Part shown: positions 42,067 through 50,686 of the stretch, piece by piece
Position numbering within the stretch: the stretch's first letter is position 1
How the letters are laid out: each line of letters begins with the position of its first letter
Source: Mucilaginibacter sp. MD40
Lineage (GTDB): Bacteria; Bacteroidota; Bacteroidia; Sphingobacteriales; Sphingobacteriaceae
Reading direction: 5' to 3'
DNA: 64,000 bases
Assembly (NCBI RefSeq): GCF_002288635.1
Contig: NZ_NRSW01000001.1
Span: 3,491,852 to 3,555,851 of the forward strand
The notes under the pieces: model-generated
Told to the model about the DNA's origin: nothing
Database searches by the model: none
Seen by the model: the letters and a program-made list of their open reading frames with translations, nothing else
Translations under genes and position numbers: made by a program

Positions 42067-44658
42067 TTAATCGCGCGGTTTTTGCAATTCTTCCAGGTGG
42101 CGCTCCAGGCTGTACTCATCAGGGAACAGCACATCGCGGGCTTTACTCCCTTCAAACGGACCAACTATACCAGCGGCTTCCAACTGGTCAATGATACGGC
42201 CGGCACGGTTATAGCCCAACTTCATTTTACGCTGAATTAACGATGTGGAGCCCTGTTGGTGCAGCACTATCAGCCTCGCCGCGTCTTCAAACATCGGGTC
42301 GCGGTCATCAGGGTCATATTCTTTAGGGCTGCTTCCGGCTTCGCCGTCGCCTACATATTCGGGCAGCATCAAAGCGGTAGGATAGCCGCGCTGGTTGCCA
42401 ATAAAGTCGGATATTTTTTCTACTTCCGGCGTATCTACAAAGGCGCACTGCAAACGGATCAGGTCGCTGCCGGTTGAGAGCAGCATATCACCACGACCAA
42501 TTAACTGGTCGGCTCCTCCGGCATCCAAAATGGTGCGCGAGTCGATCTTGGACAATACCCTGAATGCCAGCCTTGCCGGGAAGTTAGCTTTTATCGTACC
42601 TGTAATTACGTTAACGGATGGCCTCTGCGTAGCAATAACCAGGTGAATACCCACCGCACGGGCCAGCTGCGCCAAACGGGCTATAGGCTGCTCTACCTCT
42701 TTACCGGCAGTCATCATCAGGTCGGCAAACTCGTCGATCACCAGCACGATGAATGGCAGGTAACGGTGTTTTTCCGGGTCGCTTATTTTGCGGTTTACAA
42801 ACTTGCTGTTATATTCTTTAAGGTTACGTACCTGCGCGTCTTTAAGCAGGTCGTAGCGCTGGTCCATCTCAATACAAAGCGAGTTAAGGGTGTTCACCAC
42901 TTTTTTTGTATCGGTGATGATAGCGTCGCTTTCATCGGGCAGTTTAGCCAGAAAGTGGCGCTCTATCTTGCGGAAAAGCGTTAACTCTACCTTTTTAGGG
43001 TCAACCAGTACAAATTTTAACTCCGCGGGGTGGCGCTTGTACAGTAACGATACCAATATAGCGTTAATACCTACCGACTTACCCTGGCCGGTAGCACCCG
43101 CAACCAATAAGTGGGGCATTTTAGCCAAATCGGCAATAAATACCTCGTTAGATATGGTTTTACCCAGGGCTATAGGCAGGTCCATGGTGTTGCTCTGCCA
43201 TTTCTCGGTAGCCAGTACCGAGCGCATGGAAACCATTTCGGGGTTTTGGTTAGGCACCTCAATACCAATGGTACCCTTACCCGGCATAGGTGCTATGATA
43301 CGTATACCCAAAGCGGCAAGGCTCAGCGCGATATCGTCCTCCAGGTTCTTGATCTTGGAGATACGTACTCCCGGCGCAGGAATAATCTCATAAAGCGTAA
43401 CCGTTGGGCCTATGGTGGCCTTTATCTTGTCGATCTCAATATTGTAATGGTTAAGCGTTTCAACAATTTTGTTCTTGTTGGCTTCCAGTTCGTCGGCGTT
43501 AACGGAGATCTTGGCCGAACCGTGGTTCTCCAGCAGGTCAAGGGTTGGTAGTTTATAGGAAGACAGTTCCAGTTTATGATCATAAGTGCCAAACTGCTCT
43601 ACCAGGCTTTTCGCTTTATCATCATCGCTTTTCTCAATGTTCATTACTGGCGTAGGCCGTTCCACATCAATGGTAAGCGGTATTTCTGTTTCCTCTTCTA
43701 CCTCCTGCTCGGCAGTTACCGTGGGCGTAAGCACCACGGGCTCATGTAGTACATTGGCCGCTACTGGCACTATCTGCTGCTGCCTTACCGGCTCAACCAC
43801 TGCCTCGGCAGCGGCTTCGGCGGCCAGCATATCTTTGATGCGGTTATTAGCGCCATTGCGAGGCCACTCCACTGGAATGGATATTTCCTCATCAACCAGT
43901 TCAACCGGCTCGGGGGCTATCACAGGCGCTACATCCTGGTTGAGTTTTTCTTTACGTGCAGGCAGTTTAAAATCGATATTGTAAGCGATCACCAGCACGG
44001 TAAGCGCCAGGAAGATGAGCAGGAAACCCGTGCCCGACTGCCCTATCTGCGCGGCCAGCAAACGGTTGGTCCAGAAACCGAAGTTACCTTCCAGAAAATG
44101 CGGATAATCAATAATAAAAGCGTGTACAAAACCAATAGCTACCGACAGGAACACAATGCTGAACAAGGTATAAGCCAGCATTTTACTCACCGAGAACAGC
44201 CTGATCTTGAACAACAGGCGATAACCGATGATAAAGAAGATAAATACAAACAGGAAAGACGCTACCCCAAACCACTCAAAAATGAACTGGTTGGAGAGCA
44301 GCGCGCCAAACTTGCCCAGCCAGTTGTCTACCATAGGGTTGGTAACGCCGTTCTCCATGAGCTCTTTGGTGGTTTTAAACAGGTTGCCCCAGCCGCCGTT
44401 GGCTTTTGATACATAGCTTTGATCCTGCTGCCAGGTAAACAGATACGAAGTAAAAGCGATAAGAAAGAAAACAGACAACACCAGGAAGAATAGCCCCAAT
44501 ATTTTTACGGCGCGGCCATCGCGCAGGTTAAATAGCGGCAAACGCTCGGAAGGCTGCTGCCTTGCCTGGCGCTCACGCGGTGCTTTTTCGCCGGGTTTAC
44601 GTGGCTGATTTTCGTCCTTGAAGCTGTTTGATCTAAATTGATTTCCTTTAACCGGCAT
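42067..44658 (-). CDS. ftsK: DNA translocase FtsK
   Basis: This 863-residue protein pumps DNA at the septum during division. Four membrane helices fall within residues 50-230 (FFLVLSVFFLIAFTSYL, VFIFFIIGYRLLF). A linker follows, then the motor: GATGQGKSVGINAI (Walker A) and LVIDEFADLMMTAGKE (Walker B), IHLVIATQRPSVNVITG. The gamma DNA-reading domain ends it (LIVLHQQGSTSLIQRKMKLGYNRA). Length is typical. A -7 box TATATTTG is at 44679-44686. Confidence 0.98.
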   Translation of the reverse strand: MPVKGNQFRSNSFKDENQPRKPGEKAPRERQARQQPSERLPLFNLRDGRAVKILGLFFLVLSVFFLIAFTSYLFTWQQDQSYVSKANGGWGNLFKTTKELMENGVTNPMVDNWLGKFGALLSNQFIFEWFGVASFLFVFIFFIIGYRLLFKIRLFSVSKMLAYTLFSIVFLSVAIGFVHAFIIDYPHFLEGNFGFWTNRLLAAQIGQSGTGFLLIFLALTVLVIAYNIDFKLPARKEKLNQDVAPVIAPEPVELVDEEISIPVEWPRNGANNRIKDMLAAEAAAEAVVEPVRQQQIVPVAANVLHEPVVLTPTVTAEQEVEEETEIPLTIDVERPTPVMNIEKSDDDKAKSLVEQFGTYDHKLELSSYKLPTLDLLENHGSAKISVNADELEANKNKIVETLNHYNIEIDKIKATIGPTVTLYEIIPAPGVRISKIKNLEDDIALSLAALGIRIIAPMPGKGTIGIEVPNQNPEMVSMRSVLATEKWQSNTMDLPIALGKTISNEVFIADLAKMPHLLVAGATGQGKSVGINAILVSLLYKRHPAELKFVLVDPKKVELTLFRKIERHFLAKLPDESDAIITDTKKVVNTLNSLCIEMDQRYDLLKDAQVRNLKEYNSKFVNRKISDPEKHRYLPFIVLVIDEFADLMMTAGKEVEQPIARLAQLARAVGIHLVIATQRPSVNVITGTIKANFPARLAFRVLSKIDSRTILDAGGADQLIGRGDMLLSTGSDLIRLQCAFVDTPEVEKISDFIGNQRGYPTALMLPEYVGDGEAGSSPKEYDPDDRDPMFEDAARLIVLHQQGSTSLIQRKMKLGYNRAGRIIDQLEAAGIVGPFEGSKARDVLFPDEYSLERHLEELQKPRD

Positions 44659-44678
44659 CCTTCACTCGTGGTTTTTCG

Positions 44679-44686
44679 CAAATATA
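44679..44686 (-). promoter_or_regulatory. Bacteroidota -7 promoter box for ftsK
   Basis: TATATTTG on the minus strand ends 21 bases before the ftsK ATG. A weak TGTT lies about 18 bases upstream of it. Confidence 0.55.
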
Positions 44687-44731
44687 AAGTTATTAGATAA
44701 AACAGATATTTTTTAATATTATTGAGATTAA

Positions 44732-45379
44732 ATGAGCATCGAAGCGCTTGAAGCCTACATAGCCAATGCAGATATTGCTGCCCTCGAGGGCCTGCTTGAA
44801 CAGCAGCCCGAACTGGCCGTTGCCAAAACCGCCCTCAATGTTTCGCCGCTCATGCTATCCTGTTATTACAAAAAGCCGGGGGTAACCCGGTTACTGCTCA
44901 GGTATATACCTTCGCCCAATTTGTTTGAAGCCGCCGCTGCCGGCTTGTTTGACGCGGTGGCCTACCTCGTAACCACCCACCCCGATCAGGCTGATGACTA
45001 TAACGACGATGGCTTTACCACCCTTGGCCTGGCCTGCTACTTTGGCCATTATGATATTGCCCGTTACCTGGTACTCAAAGGTGCCGATGTGAACAAACCA
45101 TCCAACAACGGCTTTAATGTTTATCCTTTACACTCGGCGGCGGCTGGTAATTATACCAGTACCGCACGTATGCTGATAGAGAACGGCGCCAATGTAAACG
45201 TAAGGCAGGTATCGGGCACTACACCACTGCACTCAGCGGCGCAGAACGGGAACCTCGAACTGCTGATCCTGTTGCTGGAAAACGGCGCACAGGTGGATAT
45301 CCGTATGGAAGGAGGCAAACTCCCCGCCGACCTGGCCCGCGATAAAGGTTTCGACGAAATAGCCGAAATATTGAGTTAA
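44732..45379 (+). CDS. Ankyrin-repeat protein
   Basis: The 215-residue protein has four to five ankyrin repeats: TPLMLSCYYKKPGVTRLLL, FTTLGLACYFGHYDIARYLVLKGADVN, FNVYPLHSAAAGNYTSTARMLIENGANVN, and TTPLHSAAQNGNLELLILLLENGAQVD. No signal or membrane segment is seen. It is a protein-binding module of unknown target. It is divergent from ftsK. Confidence 0.9.
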   Translation: MSIEALEAYIANADIAALEGLLEQQPELAVAKTALNVSPLMLSCYYKKPGVTRLLLRYIPSPNLFEAAAAGLFDAVAYLVTTHPDQADDYNDDGFTTLGLACYFGHYDIARYLVLKGADVNKPSNNGFNVYPLHSAAAGNYTSTARMLIENGANVNVRQVSGTTPLHSAAQNGNLELLILLLENGAQVDIRMEGGKLPADLARDKGFDEIAEILS

Positions 45380-45427
45380 GCCAATACTCTATACCCAACT
45401 ACAACCATCATAATAATTTCCCTTATT

Positions 45428-45451
45428 GCCGTAACAGGATCCTGTTACGGC
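45428..45451. repeat. Perfect 24-bp palindrome
   Basis: GCCGTAACAG, then GATC, then CTGTTACGGC: perfect symmetry. It lies between the ankyrin and serine hydrolase genes, both on the plus strand. It may be a terminator stem without a clear T-tract, or a binding site. Confidence 0.7.
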
Positions 45452-45478
45452 ACTCTAACTCTTAAACATAAACTTATC

Positions 45479-46795
45479 ATGCTCAAAAAAACACTCGTTT
45501 TACTTAGCTTATCCGCGTCTGTTATGATCGCTAAAGCACAAAATATTAACAAAGACCGCCTGGACAGCTTGCTGAATACGCTTTCGGCACATGACAAAAG
45601 CATGGGCAGCCTGGCCATTATGCAAAACGGACAACTGGTATATCAAAAAAGTATAGGTTACGCCGCTGTTGACAGCCCATCCACCATACCGGCATCGGCT
45701 AAAACCAAATACCGAATCGGCTCCATCAGTAAAATGTTTACCGGGGTAATGGTGATGCAGCTGATCGAGGAAGGCAAACTTTCGCTGGAAACACCACTTG
45801 CGAAATTTTATCCGCAAATACCAAACGCCGAAAAAATCACCATCGGCATGATGCTGAGCCACCACAGCGGCCTGCATAATTTTACTAATGACCCTGCCTA
45901 TTTGAGTTACATGACCAGCCCGCAAACGCATGAACAAATGCTGGCCCGTATAGCGGCTATGCCGTCAGATTTTGAACCGGGTGCCATAGGCAAATACAGC
46001 AATACCAACTTTGTGCTGCTGAGTTATATCATAGAAAAGATCAGCAATAAACCTTATGCCGACCTGGTGAAACAGCGCGTTATCAACAAAGCCGGATTAA
46101 AAGACACTTATTACGGCGTTAAAACCAACCCGGCTAACAACGAGGCTTATTCTTATAACTATAGCGGCAAATGGAAAAAGTTTTCGGAAACGGATATGAG
46201 CATCCCATCCGGCGCGGGCGCAATAGTATCTACCCCGGCAGATCTGGATAGGTTCATCACCGCCCTGTTCAACGGAAAACTGGTTAAACCGGCCAGCCTT
46301 GCGTTGATGCAAAATGTAAAAGACGGTTTTGGCCTGGCTATGTTTTCAACCGTGATAGAAGGCCAAACTTATTATGGCCACGGAGGCGCTATTGACGCTT
46401 ACCGTTCCGAACTGGCTTATTTCCCTCAGCAAAAGCTGGCGGTAAGTTACACCGGGAATGGCGGCAGTTTCGATCCCTCGAATATAATGCAGGGCGTGCT
46501 TAAAATTTGTTTAAATGCCCCATACACCATTCCAAACTTTGTTGAAGCTAAGGGGCTGGATAAATATGCGGGCGTTTACGCGAGCAAACAACTACCTATC
46601 AAAGTCACCATAAAAAACGAAGGCAATACCTTAACCGCCCAAGCTACCGGCCAATCGGCCTTCCCGCTGGACGCTACGACTACCGCTGATAAATTTGAAT
46701 TTGAAAACGCCGGGATTGTAATGGAATTTCGCCCTGAAAAGGGCGAGTTCACCCTTAAACAAGGCGGTAAAGAATTTTTATTTGTGAAGGAATAA
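45479..46795 (+). CDS. Secreted serine hydrolase (class C beta-lactamase family)
   Basis: The 438-residue protein has a signal peptide (LSLSASVMIAKAQN). The active-site motif SxxK is SISK (RIGSISKMFTGVMV), and the Tyr motif is YSNTNF. HGGAIDAYRSELAYFP is the third motif. The C-terminal 100 residues form a DUF3471-like strand domain. These are beta-lactamase-fold peptidases or esterases; the substrate is not predictable. It is likely periplasmic. Confidence 0.92.
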   Translation: MLKKTLVLLSLSASVMIAKAQNINKDRLDSLLNTLSAHDKSMGSLAIMQNGQLVYQKSIGYAAVDSPSTIPASAKTKYRIGSISKMFTGVMVMQLIEEGKLSLETPLAKFYPQIPNAEKITIGMMLSHHSGLHNFTNDPAYLSYMTSPQTHEQMLARIAAMPSDFEPGAIGKYSNTNFVLLSYIIEKISNKPYADLVKQRVINKAGLKDTYYGVKTNPANNEAYSYNYSGKWKKFSETDMSIPSGAGAIVSTPADLDRFITALFNGKLVKPASLALMQNVKDGFGLAMFSTVIEGQTYYGHGGAIDAYRSELAYFPQQKLAVSYTGNGGSFDPSNIMQGVLKICLNAPYTIPNFVEAKGLDKYAGVYASKQLPIKVTIKNEGNTLTAQATGQSAFPLDATTTADKFEFENAGIVMEFRPEKGEFTLKQGGKEFLFVKE

Positions 46796-46813
46796 ACTTA
46801 TCAACTGCCTTTA

Positions 46814-46858
46814 AACAACAAAGCGATCATGGATAATGGCCATGATCGCTTTGTTGTT
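46814..46858. terminator. Long bidirectional terminator hairpin
   Basis: Perfect 19-bp arms (AACAACAAAGCGATCATGG and its complement, 46814-46832 and 46840-46858) with a 7-base loop. It separates the serine hydrolase gene from the convergent secreted-protein gene at 46875. Confidence 0.88.
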
Positions 46859-46874
46859 ATATAATATTGAGCTG

Positions 46875-47378
46875 TTAAAGCTTAACGGCCTGCTGTGGCT
46901 GTGGTATTACCAGGCTGTGGTTAAATTTGGGGAATATCTGGTCGATAGCTTTTATTGAGCCACCGTTAAGGTCAAGGAACGACCAGCTTTTACCATTATC
47001 GCCGCTAACCGCCAATAGGTTGCTGCTACCGGAAAAGCGGCCTTGTTTAGTTTTCATCACAATGGTTTGCGGTAATAAGCAATGTATTTCTGTGCCTGCC
47101 TTGTAAAACTTACCGGGCGTACCCACCGTAATTTTTTCAAACTGAAACCCCTCAGAATGCATCTGATTAAGCCCGGTGGTCATCATCTGCAACATTTTGG
47201 TTTTACCGCCACCCATTTCTACCGCTTTGGGATAGGTGTGGTCTAATACGGTTTTGTAATCGCCTGTGAGCAGGGCGTTGGCAACTGTTTGCGCCTGTTT
47301 TTTAACAACCGCCGGGCTTTGCGCGGCAACCGACAAAGGCAAAACGAGCAGGATAACCGCTCTAAGTAAGTACTTCAT
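46875..47378 (-). CDS. Small secreted hypothetical protein, paralogue A
   Basis: The 167-residue protein has a signal peptide (LLRAVILLVLPLSVAAQ). The mature part has ALLTGDYKTVLDHTYPKAVEMGGGKTKM, then FYKAGTEIHCLLPQTIVMKTKQGRF and LAVSGDNGKSWSFLDLNG. A second protein in the window (54183-54719) has the same layout and matching motifs, so this is a small family, probably periplasmic. Function is unknown. Its ATG overlaps the end of the ENPP-like gene by four bases (ATGA), so they are co-translated. Confidence 0.8.
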   Translation of the reverse strand: MKYLLRAVILLVLPLSVAAQSPAVVKKQAQTVANALLTGDYKTVLDHTYPKAVEMGGGKTKMLQMMTTGLNQMHSEGFQFEKITVGTPGKFYKAGTEIHCLLPQTIVMKTKQGRFSGSSNLLAVSGDNGKSWSFLDLNGGSIKAIDQIFPKFNHSLVIPQPQQAVKL

Positions 47379-48670
47379 TTATTTTGGGGTATATTAATTA
47401 ACACCTCACGGGCCAGTTCATCCGTCCCATCAATTTTGCCGGTATGTTGTATACCCAGTATATCACTTACCAGGTTAAATACCGCCACATTGTGGAAAGG
47501 TACAACATTTAAATGCTTTTTAAAAGCAGGGCCCCAGGCATAAAAAGTGGCATGCATATCTTTAATGGTGTATGGGTCATACCCATGCCAGCCGGGGTGT
47601 AGTTCCCTATTGCTGTGCCACAGGTTAAATACTTTGGGGTAACGAGGTATCAGCAATATATCGCCAATGCGGTTATGCCAGTCGTCGGCCTGGCCATAAT
47701 GCAGCCTTGCCGGCACATTAGTTTTTAAATACACATCGTAATCTTTAGCCTCCTGTTTTAAAGCACGGTAAGTTGCCGGTACATCCGCTTTATCCTTGGC
47801 ATAGAGTTCTACCAGTATACCATCTCCGGATATCACGTACTTACTGGTATCAATAGCGGCAGGTATACCCAATGGGTGCTGGTTATCTACCTTCGTCATC
47901 CCGTGGTCTGATACGAATACATAGTTAACATTCTTAAGCCCGGTGGTTTTAACCGCTTTCTGTAATTCATTAACAGCCGAGTCGATAAAATGTACCTCCT
48001 TTTCGGCCTCCGGCGATTCCGGGCCAAACAGGTGCGCCGCATGATCAACCTGCGGGAAATAAAACGTGATAAAATGCGGGCGTTTGGCAGGCGGGAGTTT
48101 CAACCAGTCAACCACCGCTTGTATACGATTATGGATAGCTATCTTTTGATTGTAGACATAATAATAGGTGGGCTTTACACCCTGTATAGCGGCTTCTGAA
48201 GCTACCCAGTAAAAGCTGGCCGAAAGCATTTTCTGTTCCTCGGCAAGCACCCATAGTGGCTTACCACCATACCAGCTGCTATCCGCCACTTTATCCTTAT
48301 CGTTCATGGAGTAAAAATTTTTACGGGTGCGGTCGTAAAAGGCGTTGTTCACCAGGCCGGAGTGCGATGGGTATAACCCACTCACTATAGCGTAATGATT
48401 AGGAAAAGTTACCGAAGGGTATGAAGGGATCATGGACGAGGCGCTCACTCCCTCTCCTGCCAAACGCAGTAAATTATCGGCATGGTAGCGTTTAGCAAAA
48501 TCATACCGGAAACCATCGGCAGAAATGAGGATCACGTAGGGCTTTTGTTGCTGCCTGGCGCTGTTCTCACGCCCGGGTATTACTTTCTGTGTGGTATCCG
48601 CCACTTTTTGTGCGTAGCTGTTGATGGAATAAAAAACCAAAACCAGCAGGAATGAGCAGTATTTCTTCAT
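47375..48670 (-). CDS. ENPP-like (alkaline phosphatase superfamily) phosphodiesterase
   Basis: The 431-residue secreted enzyme (signal LVLVFYSINSYAQ) resembles ectonucleotide pyrophosphatase/phosphodiesterases. YVILISADGFRYDF carries the metal-binding Asp, PSYPSVTFPNHYAIVSGLYP contains the Thr nucleophile (S-V-T-F-P-N-H), and FYFPQVDHAAHLFGP and NYVFVSDHGMTKV hold further metal ligands, with HPGWHGYD later. It hydrolyses nucleotide or lipid phosphodiesters in the periplasm. It overlaps the secreted-protein gene. Confidence 0.9.
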   Translation of the reverse strand: MKKYCSFLLVLVFYSINSYAQKVADTTQKVIPGRENSARQQQKPYVILISADGFRYDFAKRYHADNLLRLAGEGVSASSMIPSYPSVTFPNHYAIVSGLYPSHSGLVNNAFYDRTRKNFYSMNDKDKVADSSWYGGKPLWVLAEEQKMLSASFYWVASEAAIQGVKPTYYYVYNQKIAIHNRIQAVVDWLKLPPAKRPHFITFYFPQVDHAAHLFGPESPEAEKEVHFIDSAVNELQKAVKTTGLKNVNYVFVSDHGMTKVDNQHPLGIPAAIDTSKYVISGDGILVELYAKDKADVPATYRALKQEAKDYDVYLKTNVPARLHYGQADDWHNRIGDILLIPRYPKVFNLWHSNRELHPGWHGYDPYTIKDMHATFYAWGPAFKKHLNVVPFHNVAVFNLVSDILGIQHTGKIDGTDELAREVLINIPQNK

Positions 48671-48770
48671 GTGTAAAATAAGTACGCGAAATTATCAATA
48701 GCGGATTAAGGTATTGATAATCTATCGTTATTGTTGCAAACCTTAAACGCAAAAAAGAGTATATTTATTT

Positions 48771-49229
48771 ATGCTTCGCCAAAGGCTTTATTTATTTGTG
48801 TTACTTATACCGCTTTTTACCTGTTGTAAAAAACACATGAGCCGTATTTATACCAGCGAATGCGCCAACAACATACAGTTAAAAAAAATAAGCTACCGCA
48901 ACCTGATGGATAGCCTTCAATTTTATCAGAACCGTTATGTACAGGTGAGCGGCGAGTACAGGCAGGGCAAAGAGCTATCGGCCCTGGTGAGCGATAGCAG
49001 CAGCTTTAGCAGCGATACCGGGCAATCTTTATGGGTAAATTTTGTGCCCGACTGCCCTTTGTTTGAGAAGCATACCCACGTTGGCCTTTTCCAGTCTACA
49101 GATGGCGAATACCTTAATTTTGATAAAACGCGGATGGTAATAGGCGGCCGCCTGGAAATGCAAAAAACAAAAGCCCGTGGTGTATACAGGCCAACTTTAA
49201 ACAACGTTTGCTATATAGAGCTTAAATAA
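48771..49229 (+). CDS. Hypothetical lipoprotein
   Basis: The 152-residue protein begins MLRQRLYLFVLLIPLFTCC, a lipobox-like end (LFTCC). The mature part has RYVQVSGEYRQGKELSALVSD and MVIGGRLEMQKTKARGVY, consistent with a beta-rich (OB-like) fold. No family is recognised. It is divergent from the ENPP-like gene. Confidence 0.7.
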   Translation: MLRQRLYLFVLLIPLFTCCKKHMSRIYTSECANNIQLKKISYRNLMDSLQFYQNRYVQVSGEYRQGKELSALVSDSSSFSSDTGQSLWVNFVPDCPLFEKHTHVGLFQSTDGEYLNFDKTRMVIGGRLEMQKTKARGVYRPTLNNVCYIELK

Positions 49230-49280
49230 TGCTAAAACATTTAGCACAGCGTAGTGGTTATTAAAATAAATAATAACACT

Positions 49281-49514
49281 ATGGACCAGGAAAATAATAA
49301 CGGAATAAAAGGGTCAAACACGGTTAAAGACCCTGATGAGTGGACAACCGGCAACGAACCCATGACCGGCGCACAGCACTCCTACCTCAAAACGCTATCT
49401 GACGAAGCAGGTGAAGACTTTGATGAAACCTTATCAAAAGCCGATGCATCAAAAAAAATTGAAGAACTGCAGCACAAAACCGGCCGAGGACTCGAAGAAA
49501 ACAATGTTGATTAG
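49281..49514 (+). CDS. Small DUF3072-domain protein
   Basis: The 77-residue acidic protein has EPMTGAQHSYLKTLSDEAGEDFDETLSKADASKKIEELQ, the DUF3072 signature (M-T-x-x-Q-x-x-Y-L-x-x-L). It is likely cytosolic and helical. The ATG at 49281 is preferred to an upstream one at 49254 because it fits the conserved length. It converges on the MBL-fold gene, overlapping by four bases. Confidence 0.8.
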   Translation: MDQENNNGIKGSNTVKDPDEWTTGNEPMTGAQHSYLKTLSDEAGEDFDETLSKADASKKIEELQHKTGRGLEENNVD

Positions 49515-50272
49515 ATCTCGATCTTAAGACCGTCGTAAGCCAGCTCAATGCCCTGTGGCAGTAGCGGGTTTACGTCGGCATGTTTACCCAACCTGTGGCT
49601 AATGTGGGTAAAATAAGTTTTCTCCGCCCCAATCTCCTGCGCGAACGCTATGGCCTCATCCAGCGTAAAGTGCGATATGTGGGGTTGCCTTTGCAAGGCA
49701 TTGATCACCAGCACCTTGCTACCTTTTATCTTTTCCTTCTCCGCGTCTGTCACCGTTTTGGCATCGGTAATGTAAGTGAAATCATTAATACGGTATCCCA
49801 ATACCGGCAATTTATAATGCATCACTTCAATAGGTATCAACTTTACACTGCCGATATGAAACGGCTCAGTAACTATGGTGTGCATATTTACCTGGGGTAT
49901 ACCCGGATATTTAAATTCATCGAAAATGTAGGAGAACTCGCGCCTTAACCCCTCCTGTACCCGGCTGGTGGCATAAATATCCATTGCCGCGTCCTGCTTG
50001 TAATTAAAGGCGCGGATATCATCCATACCGGCCACATGGTCTTTATGCTCATGGGTAAAAACAATGGCATCCAGGTGCATTACGTGCTCACGCAGCATCT
50101 GGTACCTGAAATCAGGCCCTGAATCGATCACGATAACTTTATCCTCTGCCTCTATCATGATAGAGGTGCGCAGGCGCTTATCGTGCTTGTCTGCAGAGGT
50201 GCAAACCTCGCAGGTGCAGGCAATAACGGGTACTCCCTGTGATGTTCCGGTGCCTAAGAAAGTAATGATCAC
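49511..50272 (-). CDS. MBL-fold metal-dependent hydrolase (PhnP-like)
   Basis: The 253-residue metallo-beta-lactamase-fold protein has FLGTGTSQGVPVIACTCEVC, typical of PhnP and related phosphodiesterases. The metal motif is THEHKDHVAG, with more ligands in ITDAK and THISHRLG. It probably cleaves cyclic or linear phosphodiesters; substrate unknown. Its ATG overlaps the end of the upstream small gene by four bases. Confidence 0.88.
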   Translation of the reverse strand: MIITFLGTGTSQGVPVIACTCEVCTSADKHDKRLRTSIMIEAEDKVIVIDSGPDFRYQMLREHVMHLDAIVFTHEHKDHVAGMDDIRAFNYKQDAAMDIYATSRVQEGLRREFSYIFDEFKYPGIPQVNMHTIVTEPFHIGSVKLIPIEVMHYKLPVLGYRINDFTYITDAKTVTDAEKEKIKGSKVLVINALQRQPHISHFTLDEAIAFAQEIGAEKTYFTHISHRLGKHADVNPLLPQGIELAYDGLKIEI

Positions 50273-50532
50273 AGCTGCAATTGGGTTTGTTTTAACTGGT
50301 GTAAAAATGCAGCTTGCTTATCATCAAGCAGGTTATAATCCATCTCCAGGGTTCGGGCCAGTTCGGCTACGGCGGCTATCTTGCTTTCCAGGTTGGCAAA
50401 TTTATTTACCACCACCACTTTACTGTTTTGCAGCAAACAGGCGCCGGTTTTAAAGTTTCCTTTCTCATACCTCACCTTGTAGCCGCTTGTTTTAAGCAGC
50501 ATTTCCAGCTTTTCGAGGGTATGGGCAGTCAT
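50269..50532 (-). CDS. Small conserved hypothetical protein
   Basis: The 87-residue protein has KLEMLLKTSGYKVRYEKGNFKTGACLLQN, VVVVNKFANLESKIAAVAELA, and a Gln-rich C-terminus. It is common in Bacteroidota next to MBL-fold genes (recollection of context; not checked). The ATG at 50532 is preferred to the one at 50541 because a -7 box (TATTTTTG, 50546-50553) would leave no leader for the longer form. Confidence 0.7.
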   Translation of the reverse strand: MTAHTLEKLEMLLKTSGYKVRYEKGNFKTGACLLQNSKVVVVNKFANLESKIAAVAELARTLEMDYNLLDDKQAAFLHQLKQTQLQL

Positions 50533-50545
50533 GGTGAGCATCGTT

Positions 50546-50553
50546 CAAAAATA
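50546..50553 (-). promoter_or_regulatory. Bacteroidota -7 box upstream of the small gene/MBL pair
   Basis: TATTTTTG on the minus strand lies 14 bases before the ATG at 50532. No clear -33 is seen. Confidence 0.45.
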
Positions 50554-50686
50554 ATAACAATTGCTTATAACTCCGGTTTAAATACTTTTTAAAAAAGTTT
50601 ATAAAGATTGCCGAAGGCTTTGCAAGTAAGCTGATTATTTGCATATATTGTGATACCATTTTCTCTCACCTTAATTATGCATTGAT

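Noticed and set aside
42395..43984. Plus-strand open frames opposite ftsK
   Set aside because: Shadow frames of a well-conserved gene with Walker motifs on the minus strand.
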